From Dictyostelium firmibasis (taxonomy: Eukaryota > Evosea > Eumycetozoa > Dictyosteliales > Dictyosteliaceae): a stretch of DNA of 64,000 bases. The translations under genes and the position numbers were made by a program. Below the pieces are notes generated by a model that made no database searches, was not told the origin of the DNA, and worked only from the letters and a program-made list of their open reading frames with translations. Shown piece by piece: positions 39,227-57,110 of the stretch (position 1 is its first letter; each line of letters starts with the position of its first letter). The stretch is taken from NCBI GenBank assembly GCA_036169595.1, contig CM069769.1:3164001-3228000 (forward strand), written 5' to 3'.

Positions 39227-42200
39227 TTAAGATGACATATTAAAATATTTCTTGTTTTCTTCAGAAAGTGGGGTGATTAGTTCCAATGAGAAATCAGATG
39301 ATTCAATGTATATTGTTTTAATTGTACTTGGTATTACTTCTAATTTCATTTGATAGTTATAATTATTGTGTAATTCTAATATTTCGACACTTTCGGGAAT
39401 TGATCCAACTTCTAACGGTTGTTTAATATCATATATATCTAATTTTATAATATTATCAGGTATAATACCTTGGGTAATTGTGTAATTGTACCCATCAAAC
39501 ATTAATGTTTCAACTCCACTTGGTATTGATCCCACTTCCAAAGGCTCTTGAATATTTTGAATTTCTAGTTGTCTTATTGAATCAGGTATAATAATAGGAG
39601 ACAATCCATAACTATATCCATCACCTAAAACCAAAGTCTCAACACTACTTGGTATTGACCCTTCATCAAATTCTCCTTCTATATTATATATTTCCAACTG
39701 TCTAACTGATTCTGGTATTATGTTAGTTGTAATATTGTGAATATAGCCATCACCAAATACTAATGTCTCAACTCCACTCGGTATTGAGCCAATTTCTAAT
39801 GCATATTCTATATCTCTAACTTGTAAATAATTTACAGATAATGGAATAATATCTGAGGTTATTCTATATTTATATCCATCATAGAATACTAATGTTTCTA
39901 CACCTATTGGTATTGATCCAGCTTGTAATGGTTGTTGAATATTTTTTATTCCTATTGTATTTATGGTATTTGGTATTATATCAGGTCCGATTAAATGATT
40001 ATATCCATCATAGAATACCAATGTTTTAATTCCAATTGAAATCGATCCAACTTCTAATGGCTCTTGAATATTATATACTTCTAATTGCTTAACAGTAGTT
40101 GGTATAATACCAGGTGTAATTCTATGCCTGTAACCATCATAGAATACTAATGATTCAACACCACTCGATATTGACCCAGCTTTTAATGGATGTTCTATAT
40201 TAAATACTTTTAATTTTTTAACACTCTCTGGTATTATACCAGGTTCAATACTATGATTGTAACCTTGGTTTAATACAATTTTTTTTATCCCACTCGATAT
40301 AGAACCAATTTCCATGGGTTGTTGCATTTTAAAAAGATCCAATTGCTCAACAGATCTTGGTATAATACCCTTGGTAATTCTGTGATTATAACCATCTAGT
40401 ACTAATACCTGAACTCCATCTGATATTGATTCAGCATCTAATGGTTGTTGAATGTTATGTACATCCAATTGTTTTACATTAGATGGTATTATATCTTTTG
40501 TAATTTTATGGCTATATCCATCGTATAATATTAAGGTTACTATACCATTTGATATTGATCCAACTTCGAATGGTTTATTAATATTATAAACTTCCAATTG
40601 TTTAACAGTATTTGGTATTATACCTTTGGCTATTGTTTGGTTAAATCCATTGTTTAATACTAATGTATCAATCCCACTTGATATTGATCCAACTTCTAAT
40701 GGTTGTTGAATATTATATAACTCTAAATGTTTAACGTTCTTAGGTATAATTCCTTGTGATAGTGTGTGGTTGTATCCATCAAATATGTGTAAAGATTCAA
40801 CACCATCAGATATAGATCCAACTATTAAAGGTTGTTGAATATTATATAGACTTAAATTTTTAACAGAATAAGGTATGATGTTCGGCTCGACTATATGATT
40901 GTATCCATCACAAAAAGATAATGTTTCAACGCAACCTGGTATTGACCCAAAAACAAATGGGTTTTTTACATTATATACATCCAAGTGTTTAACAGAATCA
41001 GGTATAATATTTGGTCCAATTTTATGTTTATAGCCATCACAAAGAGCAAGTTCTTCAACACCTTTTGGAATTGACCCAATAACTAATGGTTCTTTAATAT
41101 TAAATACTTCCAAATGTTTAACTGTTTCAGGTATAATACCCGGTTCAATATAATGATTATAATCATCACTTAATATCAATGATTCTATATTATTAGGTAC
41201 AGACCCAATTATTAATGGTTCTTTAATATTATGTACGTCTAATTGTTTAACAGTAATCGGTATTACTCCTGGAAATATTATATGATTATACCCATGATAT
41301 AATATCAAAATTTCAATACTATTGGGTATTGAACCGACTTCTAATGGTTGGTTAATATTATAAACTAATAATTTCTTTACATTTTCGGGGATTATATCAG
41401 GCGTAACTTTGTGGTTATATTCATCTAAAAATAATAATGATTCTACTCCTTTCGGGATTGAACCAACTTCTAAAGATTTGTGAATGAAACCCACACCCAA
41501 CTGTTTTACTGTTTCTGGAATAACACCTGGACTAATTTTATGTTCATATCCAACAAATATTAGAGTTTTAACATTACTGGATATCGATCCTTTTTCTAAT
41601 GGTAGCAGAACATTATTTACTTCCAAAAAATGTACACTTTCTGGTAAAATACATGAATGGATTTTATGACGATACCCTTTATATAATACTAATTTTTTGA
41701 CACCATTTGGAATTGACCCAAGTTCCAACTCTTTTTCAATATTAAATAAAACTAATAGTTTTACGGTGGATGGTATAATACCGGGCGTGATTCTATGAGA
41801 GTATCCGTTACTCAGTGCTAATGTTTTAACTCCACTCGAAATTGATCCAACTTCAAGTGGATGTTTAATGTTATGTACTTCCAAGTATTTAACATTCTCT
41901 GGTATTATTCCCAATTTTATTTTGTAACTATATCCATTTAATAACAACAATGATTCAATACTACTAGATATGGAATTAACTTCTAAAGGTTTTTTTATAT
42001 CGCATACATCCAACCTTTTGACTGTATCTGGTATTATATTACGAGTGATATTATCACCAAATCCATCACGTAATACTAATGTTTCAACACCATCTGGTAT
42101 TGAGCCATAAGATAATGCTACATCCATCTCACCAATTCCTAAAGTTTTAATTCTTTTTGAAATTTGTTTTGGTTTTAATTGATACATTTCACCAAGAGTT

Positions 42201-43328
42201 ATACTTTTAATATTTTTTGGTAATGATACCGTTTCTAAAGGAACATCATAGTTTTTAAAGAAAATGGTATGAACTTGATTTGGTAAAACTTTAAGAGAGT
42301 GATCGAAATAATCTGTTATTAAAACGGTATTTACATGAGATGGAATTTTAGTACACATATATTCAAATTCTATATTACTTAATGAAATAGATTCAATATC
42401 ATTATTAATTTTTGAACCATCAAAGAATTGAAATTTTCGTTGGTAACCTATTTAATAATAATAATAATAATAATAAAAATAATAAAAAAAAAGTTAATTT
42501 TTTAATTAATAGTTGTATTTATTATATTATTATTAAAAAAAGATACATACAATCTATTATTTTTTTAAACATTAAATTGTTTTTAAATTCGAAGAGTTTT
42601 TCAAAAGTTGATTTTAAACTAGAGAAAGATCTTAAATTATTTGGGTTAAAATCTATATTATGATATTCATAAATCATATTTTTTGTTTTATTGTTGTTAT
42701 CATTCTCTTCTGATTCACTATAATATTTTAAATATTGATGTCCTTTTAAATCATTCCTAAAGTTATTTTGACTGCCTTTTTTTTGATACTTTATTACTGA
42801 TTTTATAATTTCATTATAATTTCTATTTCTTTTTAAATTTGATTTTATTGTTTGATATAAAATATTATTACTTGTCGTTAATGAATTAATATTTTCATTT
42901 AATTCTTTTTCTAATTTTTTAACTAAAAGAAAAAGATCATCTACACTGTTTTTAAAGGTTTGTTTTATATTATCTAATTGTTCATTTTTTAATTCAAATC
43001 TTCTTTTTGATTCTTTTAAAATAAATCTTTTAAAATTTATAGTCTCTTCAAATCTTGGTGATAATTCTTCTTTTAACTCATTAATTATATATTTTGAATT
43101 TGATTGATTAATTTCTTGAAAACAATGACCTATATGCTCATCATTTAGTTTACACTTTTCGCACACTACTTTATTACATTTCATACAAATAAATTTTAAT
43201 TTATTTTGTGAATGAAAAATACAATTGTCGTCAAAAATTATATTATCATCATCATCATCGTCGTCATCATCGTTTAAATTATGACTTTCGTATGATAAAC
43301 TATTATTTTTATTATTATCATTATTCAT
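39227..43328 (-). CDS. B-box zinc finger / FNIP-repeat protein
   Basis: Exons 43328-42551 and 42447-39227 give 1332 residues. Start MNNDNNKNNS chosen at 43328; the frame stays open upstream but only as Phe/Lys-rich AT sequence. After an Asp run, a B-box-type zinc finger at about 37-72 (CIFHSQ...CMKCNKVVCEKC...HIGHC) is followed by a coiled coil (about 80-230), a TRIM-like arrangement without a RING. From about residue 340 to the end run about 22 tandem units of about 43 residues, each combining GSIPxGVExLxLxDGYNH and xIxPGIIPxTVKxLxVYNI: FNIP repeats, the leucine-rich-repeat-like expansion typical of dictyostelids and giant viruses. Probably a protein-interaction solenoid; partner unknown. 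Confidence 0.92.
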
Positions 43329-43580
43329 TCTTTGAATATGAAATCTATTTGAATAAACAAAAAATTTAAAATATCTGATTTTTTTAAAAAAAAAATTTAA
43401 AATAAAAATTTGAGATGTTTTGAACAAACCGCACAATAATTTTGAAAAAAAAACTAGTTTTAGAAAAAAAAATATCCCACAGAGAACGTGAAAACAGCTA
43501 TTCATTAAACAATAATGTTGATAGTTTTTTTTTTGGGGTTGATTTGAAACTACTTTTTAAGATCTATGTTCTGTTGTATT

Positions 43581-44937
<1,357 letters not shown>

Positions 44938-44962
44938 TTTGAATCAAACACAATTAAAAATG

Positions 44963-45005
<43 letters not shown>

Positions 45006-45024
45006 AGTCCGCTGAAATTTTTTG

Positions 45025-45059
45025 AATTGGAGGGAAATGTGTGACACACCCCTCCAATT
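45025..45059. promoter_or_regulatory. Perfect 10-bp inverted repeat in a divergent promoter
   Basis: AATTGGAGGG (45025-45034) and CCCTCCAATT (45050-45059) are exact reverse complements. Between them GTGTG/CACAC (45039-45043, 45045-45049) forms a second nested stem. It lies between the Bin3-type gene and the PDI-like gene, 88 and 152 bases from their ATGs. It is the only G/C-rich patch there, so a protein-binding site or structured element is plausible. Confidence 0.6.
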
Positions 45060-45210
45060 TAAACAATCACAATTTTTTATAATAAAAATTTATTTTTTTT
45101 AAAATATTTTTTTTTTTTTTTTTTTAATATACATTTTTTTCATTTTTTTTTTTTTTTTTTTTTTTTTTTTCTACAATTCTATTTAAATTATTACAAAAAA
45201 AAAAAAAAAA

Positions 45211-45711
45211 ATGAAATTTAAAAATAATGTATCATTAATATTTCTTGTAATTGTAACCTTGGCATATGGAATTTCAAATATAAATTGTAGAGAATTTGAT
45301 TTTTCAGAACACCCAAACGTACAAGTATTATCAAGTAAAAATATAAACTCATTCATTTCATCAACAAAACCTTCGGTCATTGTATATTATGGAAAAAGTA
45401 TTTATTATAAATTTTTTTTTTTTTTTTTCAAATAATTTTTATTAATATTTAAAAAAAAAAAAAATAGATAAAGAATCAGATAAAGTTTTACAAAATATTT
45501 TTTTAAAAGTTGCAGATCAATATTATGAAGATGAAAATAATGAATTATTATTTGGAGTTTTAGATTTAGATACAGATATTAAAGTTAAAAACTCTCATTC
45601 AATTGATTCCACACCAACAATTGTTTATTATAAAAAAGGTGCTGAAATCGCTGAATTTATTGGTAAGAAAACAAGATCAACTTTTGAAAAATTCTTAGAA
45701 AAGTAAGAAAA

Positions 45712-45746
<35 letters not shown>

Positions 45747-46206
45747 ATACTAATGAAAAAAATAACAATTGTAATTTTAAAGCCCATTATCTCCAATTAA
45801 ACCATCAACAGGACCAGGATCATGGAGTAACATTGAATCACAAGTTGCACATTTAAATGTTCGTAATTTTTCATCATATCTTACAAATCACCCAGATGGT
45901 GTTTTAGTGATGTTTTTCACAACTGGTTGTGGACATTGCACAAGGATGAAACCAGCATTTGGTGAAGCATCTCAAATTGCAATTGAAAAGAACATTGGCT
46001 CATTGGGTGCTGTTGATTGTGGACTTTCAAATAAAGTTTGTGAAAAATTTAAAATTGAAGGTTTCCCCACAATTCTCTATTTTAAAGATAGCAAAAATGT
46101 TGACAAATATGGTGGTGACCGTTCTGTTGATTCTTTAGTTGAATTCTTAGAAAAAAATAGTACTCCATCCAACAAGAAATCTAAAAAGGTTAAAAATGAA
46201 TTATAA
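45211..46206 (+). CDS. ER thioredoxin/PDI-like protein with KNEL tail
   Basis: Exons 45211-45397, 45468-45702 and 45783-46206 give 281 residues. Signal peptide MKFKNNVSLIFLVIVTLAYG... (cleavage probably near NINC-RE). First thioredoxin-like domain, about 30-140 (VIVYYGKN...LFGVLDLDTD...STPTIVYYKKG), lacks the CxxC active site. The second, about 155-265, has CGHC at 190-193 in FFTTGCGHCTRMKP and the cis-proline GFPTI. The C-terminus KKVKNEL ends in KNEL, a KDEL-like ER-retrieval signal. So it is likely a soluble ER-lumen disulphide oxidoreductase/isomerase of two-domain type. Intron 2 has a short AAAT repeat. Confidence 0.92.
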
Positions 46207-46445
46207 TTTAAATAAAAAAATTAAAACTCCACTTTTTTTTTATTTTATATTTTTTTTTTTCACTTTACACCATTTTAAAAAAAAACATCTCATGTTTTAA
46301 TTTTTTTATTTTTTTTTTTTATTGGAATGTATTTATTATTTATTAATTTTTGTATCCACAAAGCATGAGTATATTAACAAAAACTTTATGGAAGTGTTAT
46401 GTTTTTTTTTTTATTTTATTTTTTATTTTATTTTTTTTTGTAACA

Positions 46446-47968
<1,523 letters not shown>

Positions 47969-48676
47969 TATTTTTTTTTTTTATTATTATTTATTTTGAA
48001 AATGATTAATTAACCTCAAATAAAATATAAATTAAAAAAAGAAATTCAAAAAAATAAAAAAAAATTTATTTTTTTAATTTTTTTTGCAAATTGAAAAAAA
48101 AAAAAAAAAAAAAAAATTCAACATTTTGACCAACATGATTTCCTTAGGTCGCCAATTTGTTTCAAATAACAAATAAACAATTATTCTTGCTTAATATATT
48201 TTTATTATTATTATTATTTCTCATATAGTTTATTTCTTACTTTAAAACAATTAAATTAAAAATACCCAATAAAAAATAATTATTGATTACATTTTTTTCA
48301 TATTGAGAGGCAACTAAATTTGGTATTCAAAATCATATTTTTAATTTGGGCATTGATTATCATAAAAAAAGGACAAAAAAGGAAATAGATAAAAAATATT
48401 AAAAAAAAAAAAAAATATACTAAATAAATTTGGCACTATTTTTGGAGAAACTTAGTTTTTTTTTTCAATCTAAACTTTTCCTTTGATTTTTTTTAAAAAA
48501 AAAAAAAAATTTTAAATAAAAAAAAAAAAATAAAAATTAAAAAAAAAAAATTAAAAAAAAATCTTTTTTTTATTTTTTATTTTTTTTCCTTTAGTTTTTT
48601 TTTTTTGTTTCAAAACCTACCTCATTTTTTTTTTTTATGTTGTTGTAAATAAAAAAATAATAACAACAATAATAAA
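47969..48676. other. Divergent intergenic region copE / CCDC53
   Basis: About 700 bases; T/A homopolymers with a mixed patch at 48120-48360. Promoters of both genes. No other gene seen. Confidence 0.75.
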
Positions 48677-49669
48677 ATGCAGGTCTATGTTGATTATAGA
48701 GATGTTAACTCTATTTCAAATAAAAAGACATTGGCATATGTTAATAATTTCGTTATAAATACAACCCAATTTTTAAACAGATTCAATTATTTATGTGAGC
48801 AAAAACTATGTGATATATCAAATCATTTACAAAAGTTAGAGATAACAATGTCTCTTTTAGAGATTAAATTAGGATCTATTGATGGATTGGAATCATTACC
48901 ATCATCTGCAAACGTACCTGTACATAATACCCAACCAACAACTCAACAAAATAACAACCCTCCACCATCAACAACAACAACCTCTTCAAATATACCACCA
49001 CCCCCACCAATGACTGGTGCTCCTCCACCACCCCCACCACCTCCACCACCCCCACCAATGTCAAAATCAAATATACCACCACCAATGCCAACACAAATGA
49101 AGTATGTTTTATTTTATTTTTTTAAAAATTCCCATGATATTTACACATTTACTAATCACCTACCACTTTGATAAAAACAAATAGTACACAAGAATCAGAT
49201 GATGATGATGACAACAACAATAATAATAATGATAATAATGATAAAAATAGAGATGATGATGATGATGATGAAACTTCATCACAAGCACCACCACCAATGC
49301 CAACTTTACCTTCATCACAATCATTAATGGACAACTTAGCAGCAGTTTTAGCAATGAAAAAACAACAACAAAACCCCCAACCGCCACCACAACCACCACA
49401 ACCACCACAACCACCACAACCACCTCAACCACCTCAACCACCTCAACCACAAACTTCATCAATGCCAATTCCACCACCACCATTTTCTGGTGCTAATAAT
49501 TCAGATGATGATGATGACGACGATGACGATGATGAAGGTCCATCACTTTCAATACCTGCCCCACCTTCAATGATGGTTATAGGTGGCAATAATAATAATA
49601 ATAATAAGGATGATGATGACGATGATGATGACGACGATGACGATGATAATAATAATAGCAATAATAATA

Positions 49670-49720
<51 letters not shown>

Positions 49721-49899
49721 GTAATAATAATAATAATAATAGTAGTAATAACAACTCAATTTCAATACCAGCACCACCACAAATGGATGATATAATGATA
49801 CCAGCACCACCATCCGATCTTTTTATACCAGCACCTCCATCAATAAGAAATTATGATGCAGACGACGATGATGATGATGATGATGATGAGTCATGGTAA
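48677..49899 (+). CDS. washc3: WASH complex subunit 3 (CCDC53 homologue)
   Basis: Small subunit of the WASH complex, which builds Arp2/3 actin on endosomes and lysosomes. Exons 48677-49101 and 49185-49899 give 379 residues; animal CCDC53 is about 190, the excess being Asn/Asp runs and proline clusters. The conserved N-terminus, VNNFVINTTQFLNRFNYLCEQKLCDISNHLQKLEITMSLLEIKLGSI (about 25-73), is the family hallmark coiled coil. Proline stretches follow (IPPPPPMTGAPPPPP) with repeated SIPAPP motifs late in the protein, and acidic Asp runs. Ends DDDESW. Confidence 0.92.
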
Positions 49900-50372
49900 A
49901 CTGTTTTTAAAAAAATAAATAAAAATAAAAATAAAAATAAAAAAAAAATAAAAAAAGATGGGAACCCCATTTAATAAAATGAAATCCACCTAATAAATAG
50001 TAAAACTGAAAAAAAAAAATTTAAAAAAAAAAATAATAAAAAAAAATAAAAAATAAAACAATTTCACAAATTTTTAATTTTTTTAAATTTTTTTTTTTTT
50101 TTTTTTATTTTTTTATTTCACCCACACACAGATAATTAAATATATTAACAAATTTATAAAGAAAAGAAATATAAAGGATTAATATAAAGACATTTGTAGA
50201 ATAATTGTATATATAAAATAAAATAAAATAAAATAGTCAAAACAAAACAAAAACAAAAAAAAAAAAATTTAAAAAAAAAAAGAAAGAATATATTTTTTTT
50301 ATAGCAATAATAATAAAGTTTAATAATAACAAAATAAAGTAATAAAAATATATAAATATTTGAGTAGAAATA
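49900..50372. other. Intergenic spacer before ubiquilin
   Basis: 473 bases of AT-rich sequence with polyadenylation-like AATAAA near the CCDC53 stop and a short CACCCACACACA motif near 50120. No gene seen. Confidence 0.75.
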
Positions 50373-52114
50373 ATGGTTAAAATTAATATTAAATCATCCA
50401 CAGATAATAAATTTGATGTTGATGTTGAATTAGGAATTACAGTTGCAGATTTCAAAAAAGTGATTTCCACAAAATGTAGTATACCAGCAGACCAACAAAG
50501 AATTATTTATTCTGGTAGAATTTTAAAAGATCATCAAACTTTAGATGAATTAAGTATGTTTCCATTTTTTTTTTTTTTTTTTTTAGTTTATTTATTACTT
50601 ATTATCACAAAAGAGTTAGAATTAAAACCCTATTAAATCTATTTGGTACTAATAATATATTTTTTTTTAATACTTTATTTTTTTTTTTTTTAGAAATCCA
50701 AGAGGGTCATACTGTTCATTTAGTTAAAGGAGCAGCACCACCTCCACCACCACCAGTTGAACAACAAGTACCAACACCATCAAACACACAACCTCAAGGC
50801 ATTCCAGGTGTACCACAAAATATCAACGATATGATGAATAATCCAATGATTCAAGAGATGTTCAATTCTAGAATGATGGACAGTTTATTTGACAATCCAG
50901 ATATGTTTAGAGAGATGATGATGAGTAACCCAGAGATGAGAGAAGTTTTAAACAATAATCCAGAGATGGCACAAATGTTGAGCGACCCAAGACAATTACG
51001 TCAATCCTTGGAGATGATGAGAAATCCAGAACTTATGAGAGAAATGATGAGAAACGCCGATAGAGCAATGATTAACATTGAAAACCATCCTGAAGGTTTT
51101 AACCTTTTGAGAAGAATGTACACAGACATTCAAGAACCGTTAATGAACGCTGCAAATCAACAAGCTGCAAGTCAAAATCAAACAAACTCTAATCCAATCC
51201 AAACAAACACTGATCCAAATCCAAACTCACAACCATTACCAAACCCTTGGTCATCAAGTACCACCACAAATCCAACTTCACCATCCTCAAGATCGACATC
51301 AGCCTCAACAAATACAGGTGCATCAAATCCATGGGCTAGTATGTTTGGTGGTGGTATGGGAGGCATGGGTAATACAGGCTCAACTAATACAGGCTCAACT
51401 AATACAGGCTCAACCAATACAGGCTCAACTAATACAGGAGCATCAAATCCATGGGCTAATATGTTTGGTGGAGGTATGGGAGGTATGGGTGGTATGGGTG
51501 GTATGGGTGGTATGGGTGGTATGGGTGGTATGGAAGGTATGTTGGGAGGTATGGACCCAGAAAGAATTCAACAAATCATGAGTAATCCAATGATTCAACA
51601 ATACATGCAAAGAATGATGTCAGATCCAGCAATGATGCAACAAATGATCAATATGAACCCACAACTCAGACAAATGATGGACTCAAACCCACAACTCAGA
51701 GAAGCAATGACAAATCCAGATTTCTTAAATATGATGACAAATCCAGAAAATATGAATGCAATGATGCAATTACAACAAGCAATGGGTACCTTACGAAATA
51801 ATGGTGTTTTCCCAGGTGGTATGGGTGGAACAGGTGGTATGGATGGTATGAGTGGTATGGGTGGTATGGGTGGTATGGGTGGAATGGATTTCAGCCAATT
51901 TGGTAATATGTTTGGTGGTATGGGTGGAATGGGTGGAATGGGTAATAATAACAGTTCAAGACCACCAGTTAATCAAGAACCACCAGAACAAAGATTTAGG
52001 TTACAATTAGAACAATTAGAGGAGTTAGGTTTTGTTGATAGAGCTGCAAATATCTCTGCCTTAACATCGACTAACGGTAATATCAATATGGCCATTGATC
52101 GTTTGTTAAGATAA
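50373..52114 (+). CDS. ubqln: Ubiquilin (UBL-UBA shuttle protein)
   Basis: Shuttles ubiquitinated or membrane-destined clients to the proteasome. Exons 50373-50553 and 50694-52114 give 533 residues. N-terminal ubiquitin-like domain at about 1-75 (MVKINIKSSTDNKFDVDVEL...QRIIYSGRILKD...IQEGHTVHLV). STI1-type Met/Asn/Pro repeats (MMNNPMIQEMFNSRMM, MSNPEMREVLNNNPEM, MSNPMIQQYMQRMM, NPQLRQMMDSNPQLR). Between them is a Gly/Met minisatellite (GGMGGMG..., 51476-51535) and four to five copies of a 15-base unit coding NTGST (about 51371-51432). C-terminal UBA domain FRLQLEQLEELGFVDRAANISAL...NMAIDRLL (about 490-533). Length and order are those of the family. Confidence 0.96.
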
Positions 52115-52800
52115 CAATAAAAAAAATTAAAAAAAAAAATAAAAAAAATAAAAAAAATAAAAAAAATAAAAAAAATTTCAAATAATAATATAATATAATA
52201 ATAATAATGACAACAATAATTAACAATACCAACAATTTTCCTTCTTGCTACACCTTTCAATAAAATCATTAATATTTTTCCTTTATTATAAAAAACAAAT
52301 CGAATAAATATTTTTTTTCCCAAAAAAAAAATTTAAAAAAAAAAAATGAAATAGTTATTGATTCATTTAAATGAATTTTCTATTAAAATTGAAATTCTTT
52401 TATTTTTTTTAAAACTAAAATATGATTACCCTTATTAAGTGACTAAGTTGAATCTAAAAGATCATTTCCTTAATATATATATTAGTTTTTAAGGTTTTTT
52501 TTTTTTTTCCAATAAAACAATAAATTGTAATTACTTTTTTTAATTTGTTATTATAATTGTTAAAATTATTCTCATATCATCATTAATTTTTCGTCACAAA
52601 TAATCATAAAATAATAAATAAATAAATAAAAAAAATGAAAAATTAAAATAAAAAAATAAAAATAAAAAATAAAAAATTAAAATAATAATGATAATAAATG
52701 CTCTACTAATAGCGATACAAACACATCAACTTTTCTTTAAAGGAAACAGTGGGTTGTGTGTGTGTGTGTGTGTGAGAGTGTTATTGGTTTTTTTTATTTT

Positions 52801-52831
<31 letters not shown>

Positions 52832-53229
52832 TTTTATTTTATTTTTTTATATGTTTTTTTTTTTATTTTTTATTTTTTTTTTTTATTTTTAAATTTTTTA
52901 ATTAAATTTGTTGTAAAAGTTTTTATCTTTACCACCAATTTTTTCATTTTATTGTTTTATACTTTCTATATATATATATATCAAAAAAAAAAAAAAAAGA
53001 AAAAAAAAAAAAAAAAAATAAAAAAATTAAAAAAAAAAGATAGTAAACACATATTTTTTAGAGTTTGTTTTTTTAGGTTTGTCTTAAGAAAATAGGCCAT
53101 TTAAAAAACCTATTTAGTAAGGATTTATTTAATGAAATCCACCCATTTTTGTACTAAATTGTCCATCCTTTTTATTTTTTTTTTTTTGTCCATCTATTGG
53201 GTTGCTTTGCTGTTTTAGAGCCATTATTG

Positions 53230-53269
<40 letters not shown>

Positions 53270-53451
53270 CAAAAAAAAAAAATAAAAAAAAAAATAGTTT
53301 TTTTAATTTAATCATTTTTAAAGAAATATAACCTCCCATTTTTATCGTGCATTATTTTAAATTTTCTTTATTAATAGAAAATTTAATCTAAATTAAATAT
53401 TAAAATAACATCAATAATAATTATTTATAAATAAATATATTTAAATTATAA

Positions 53452-53490
<39 letters not shown>

Positions 53491-53567
53491 AAAAAATATA
53501 ACTAACAAGAAAAATTTATATAAAGAAAAAGAAAAGAAAAAAAAAAAAAAAAGGAAAAGAAAAAGAA
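52115..53567. other. Intergenic spacer ubiquilin / GRAM-VASt gene
   Basis: 1.45 kb. Contains a GT dinucleotide tract at about 52754-52772, many long A and T runs, and mixed patches near 52350-52480 and 53070-53220. Nothing resembles a gene or known ncRNA. Confidence 0.7.
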
Positions 53568-56905
<3,338 letters not shown>

Positions 56906-57110
56906 ATAAATAAAATAAATGAAAAAATAGAAAAATAAATAAAAAAATAAAAAAATAAATATTTATTTGTAAAGTAAAAATATATATTACTATTTTATTT
57001 TTATTTTTTTTATTAAACTTATGAATCAGAATTTTTTTTTTTTTTTTTTTTGTAAATTGTTATTGATATTATTATTATTATTATTATTATTTATATTTTA
57101 ATTTATTTAT

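Noticed and set aside
43329-43505. 59-codon N-terminal extension of the B-box/FNIP protein
   Set aside because: Phe/Lys-rich AT-only sequence without similarity; MNNDNNKN with its Asn/Asp start is the more likely N-terminus.
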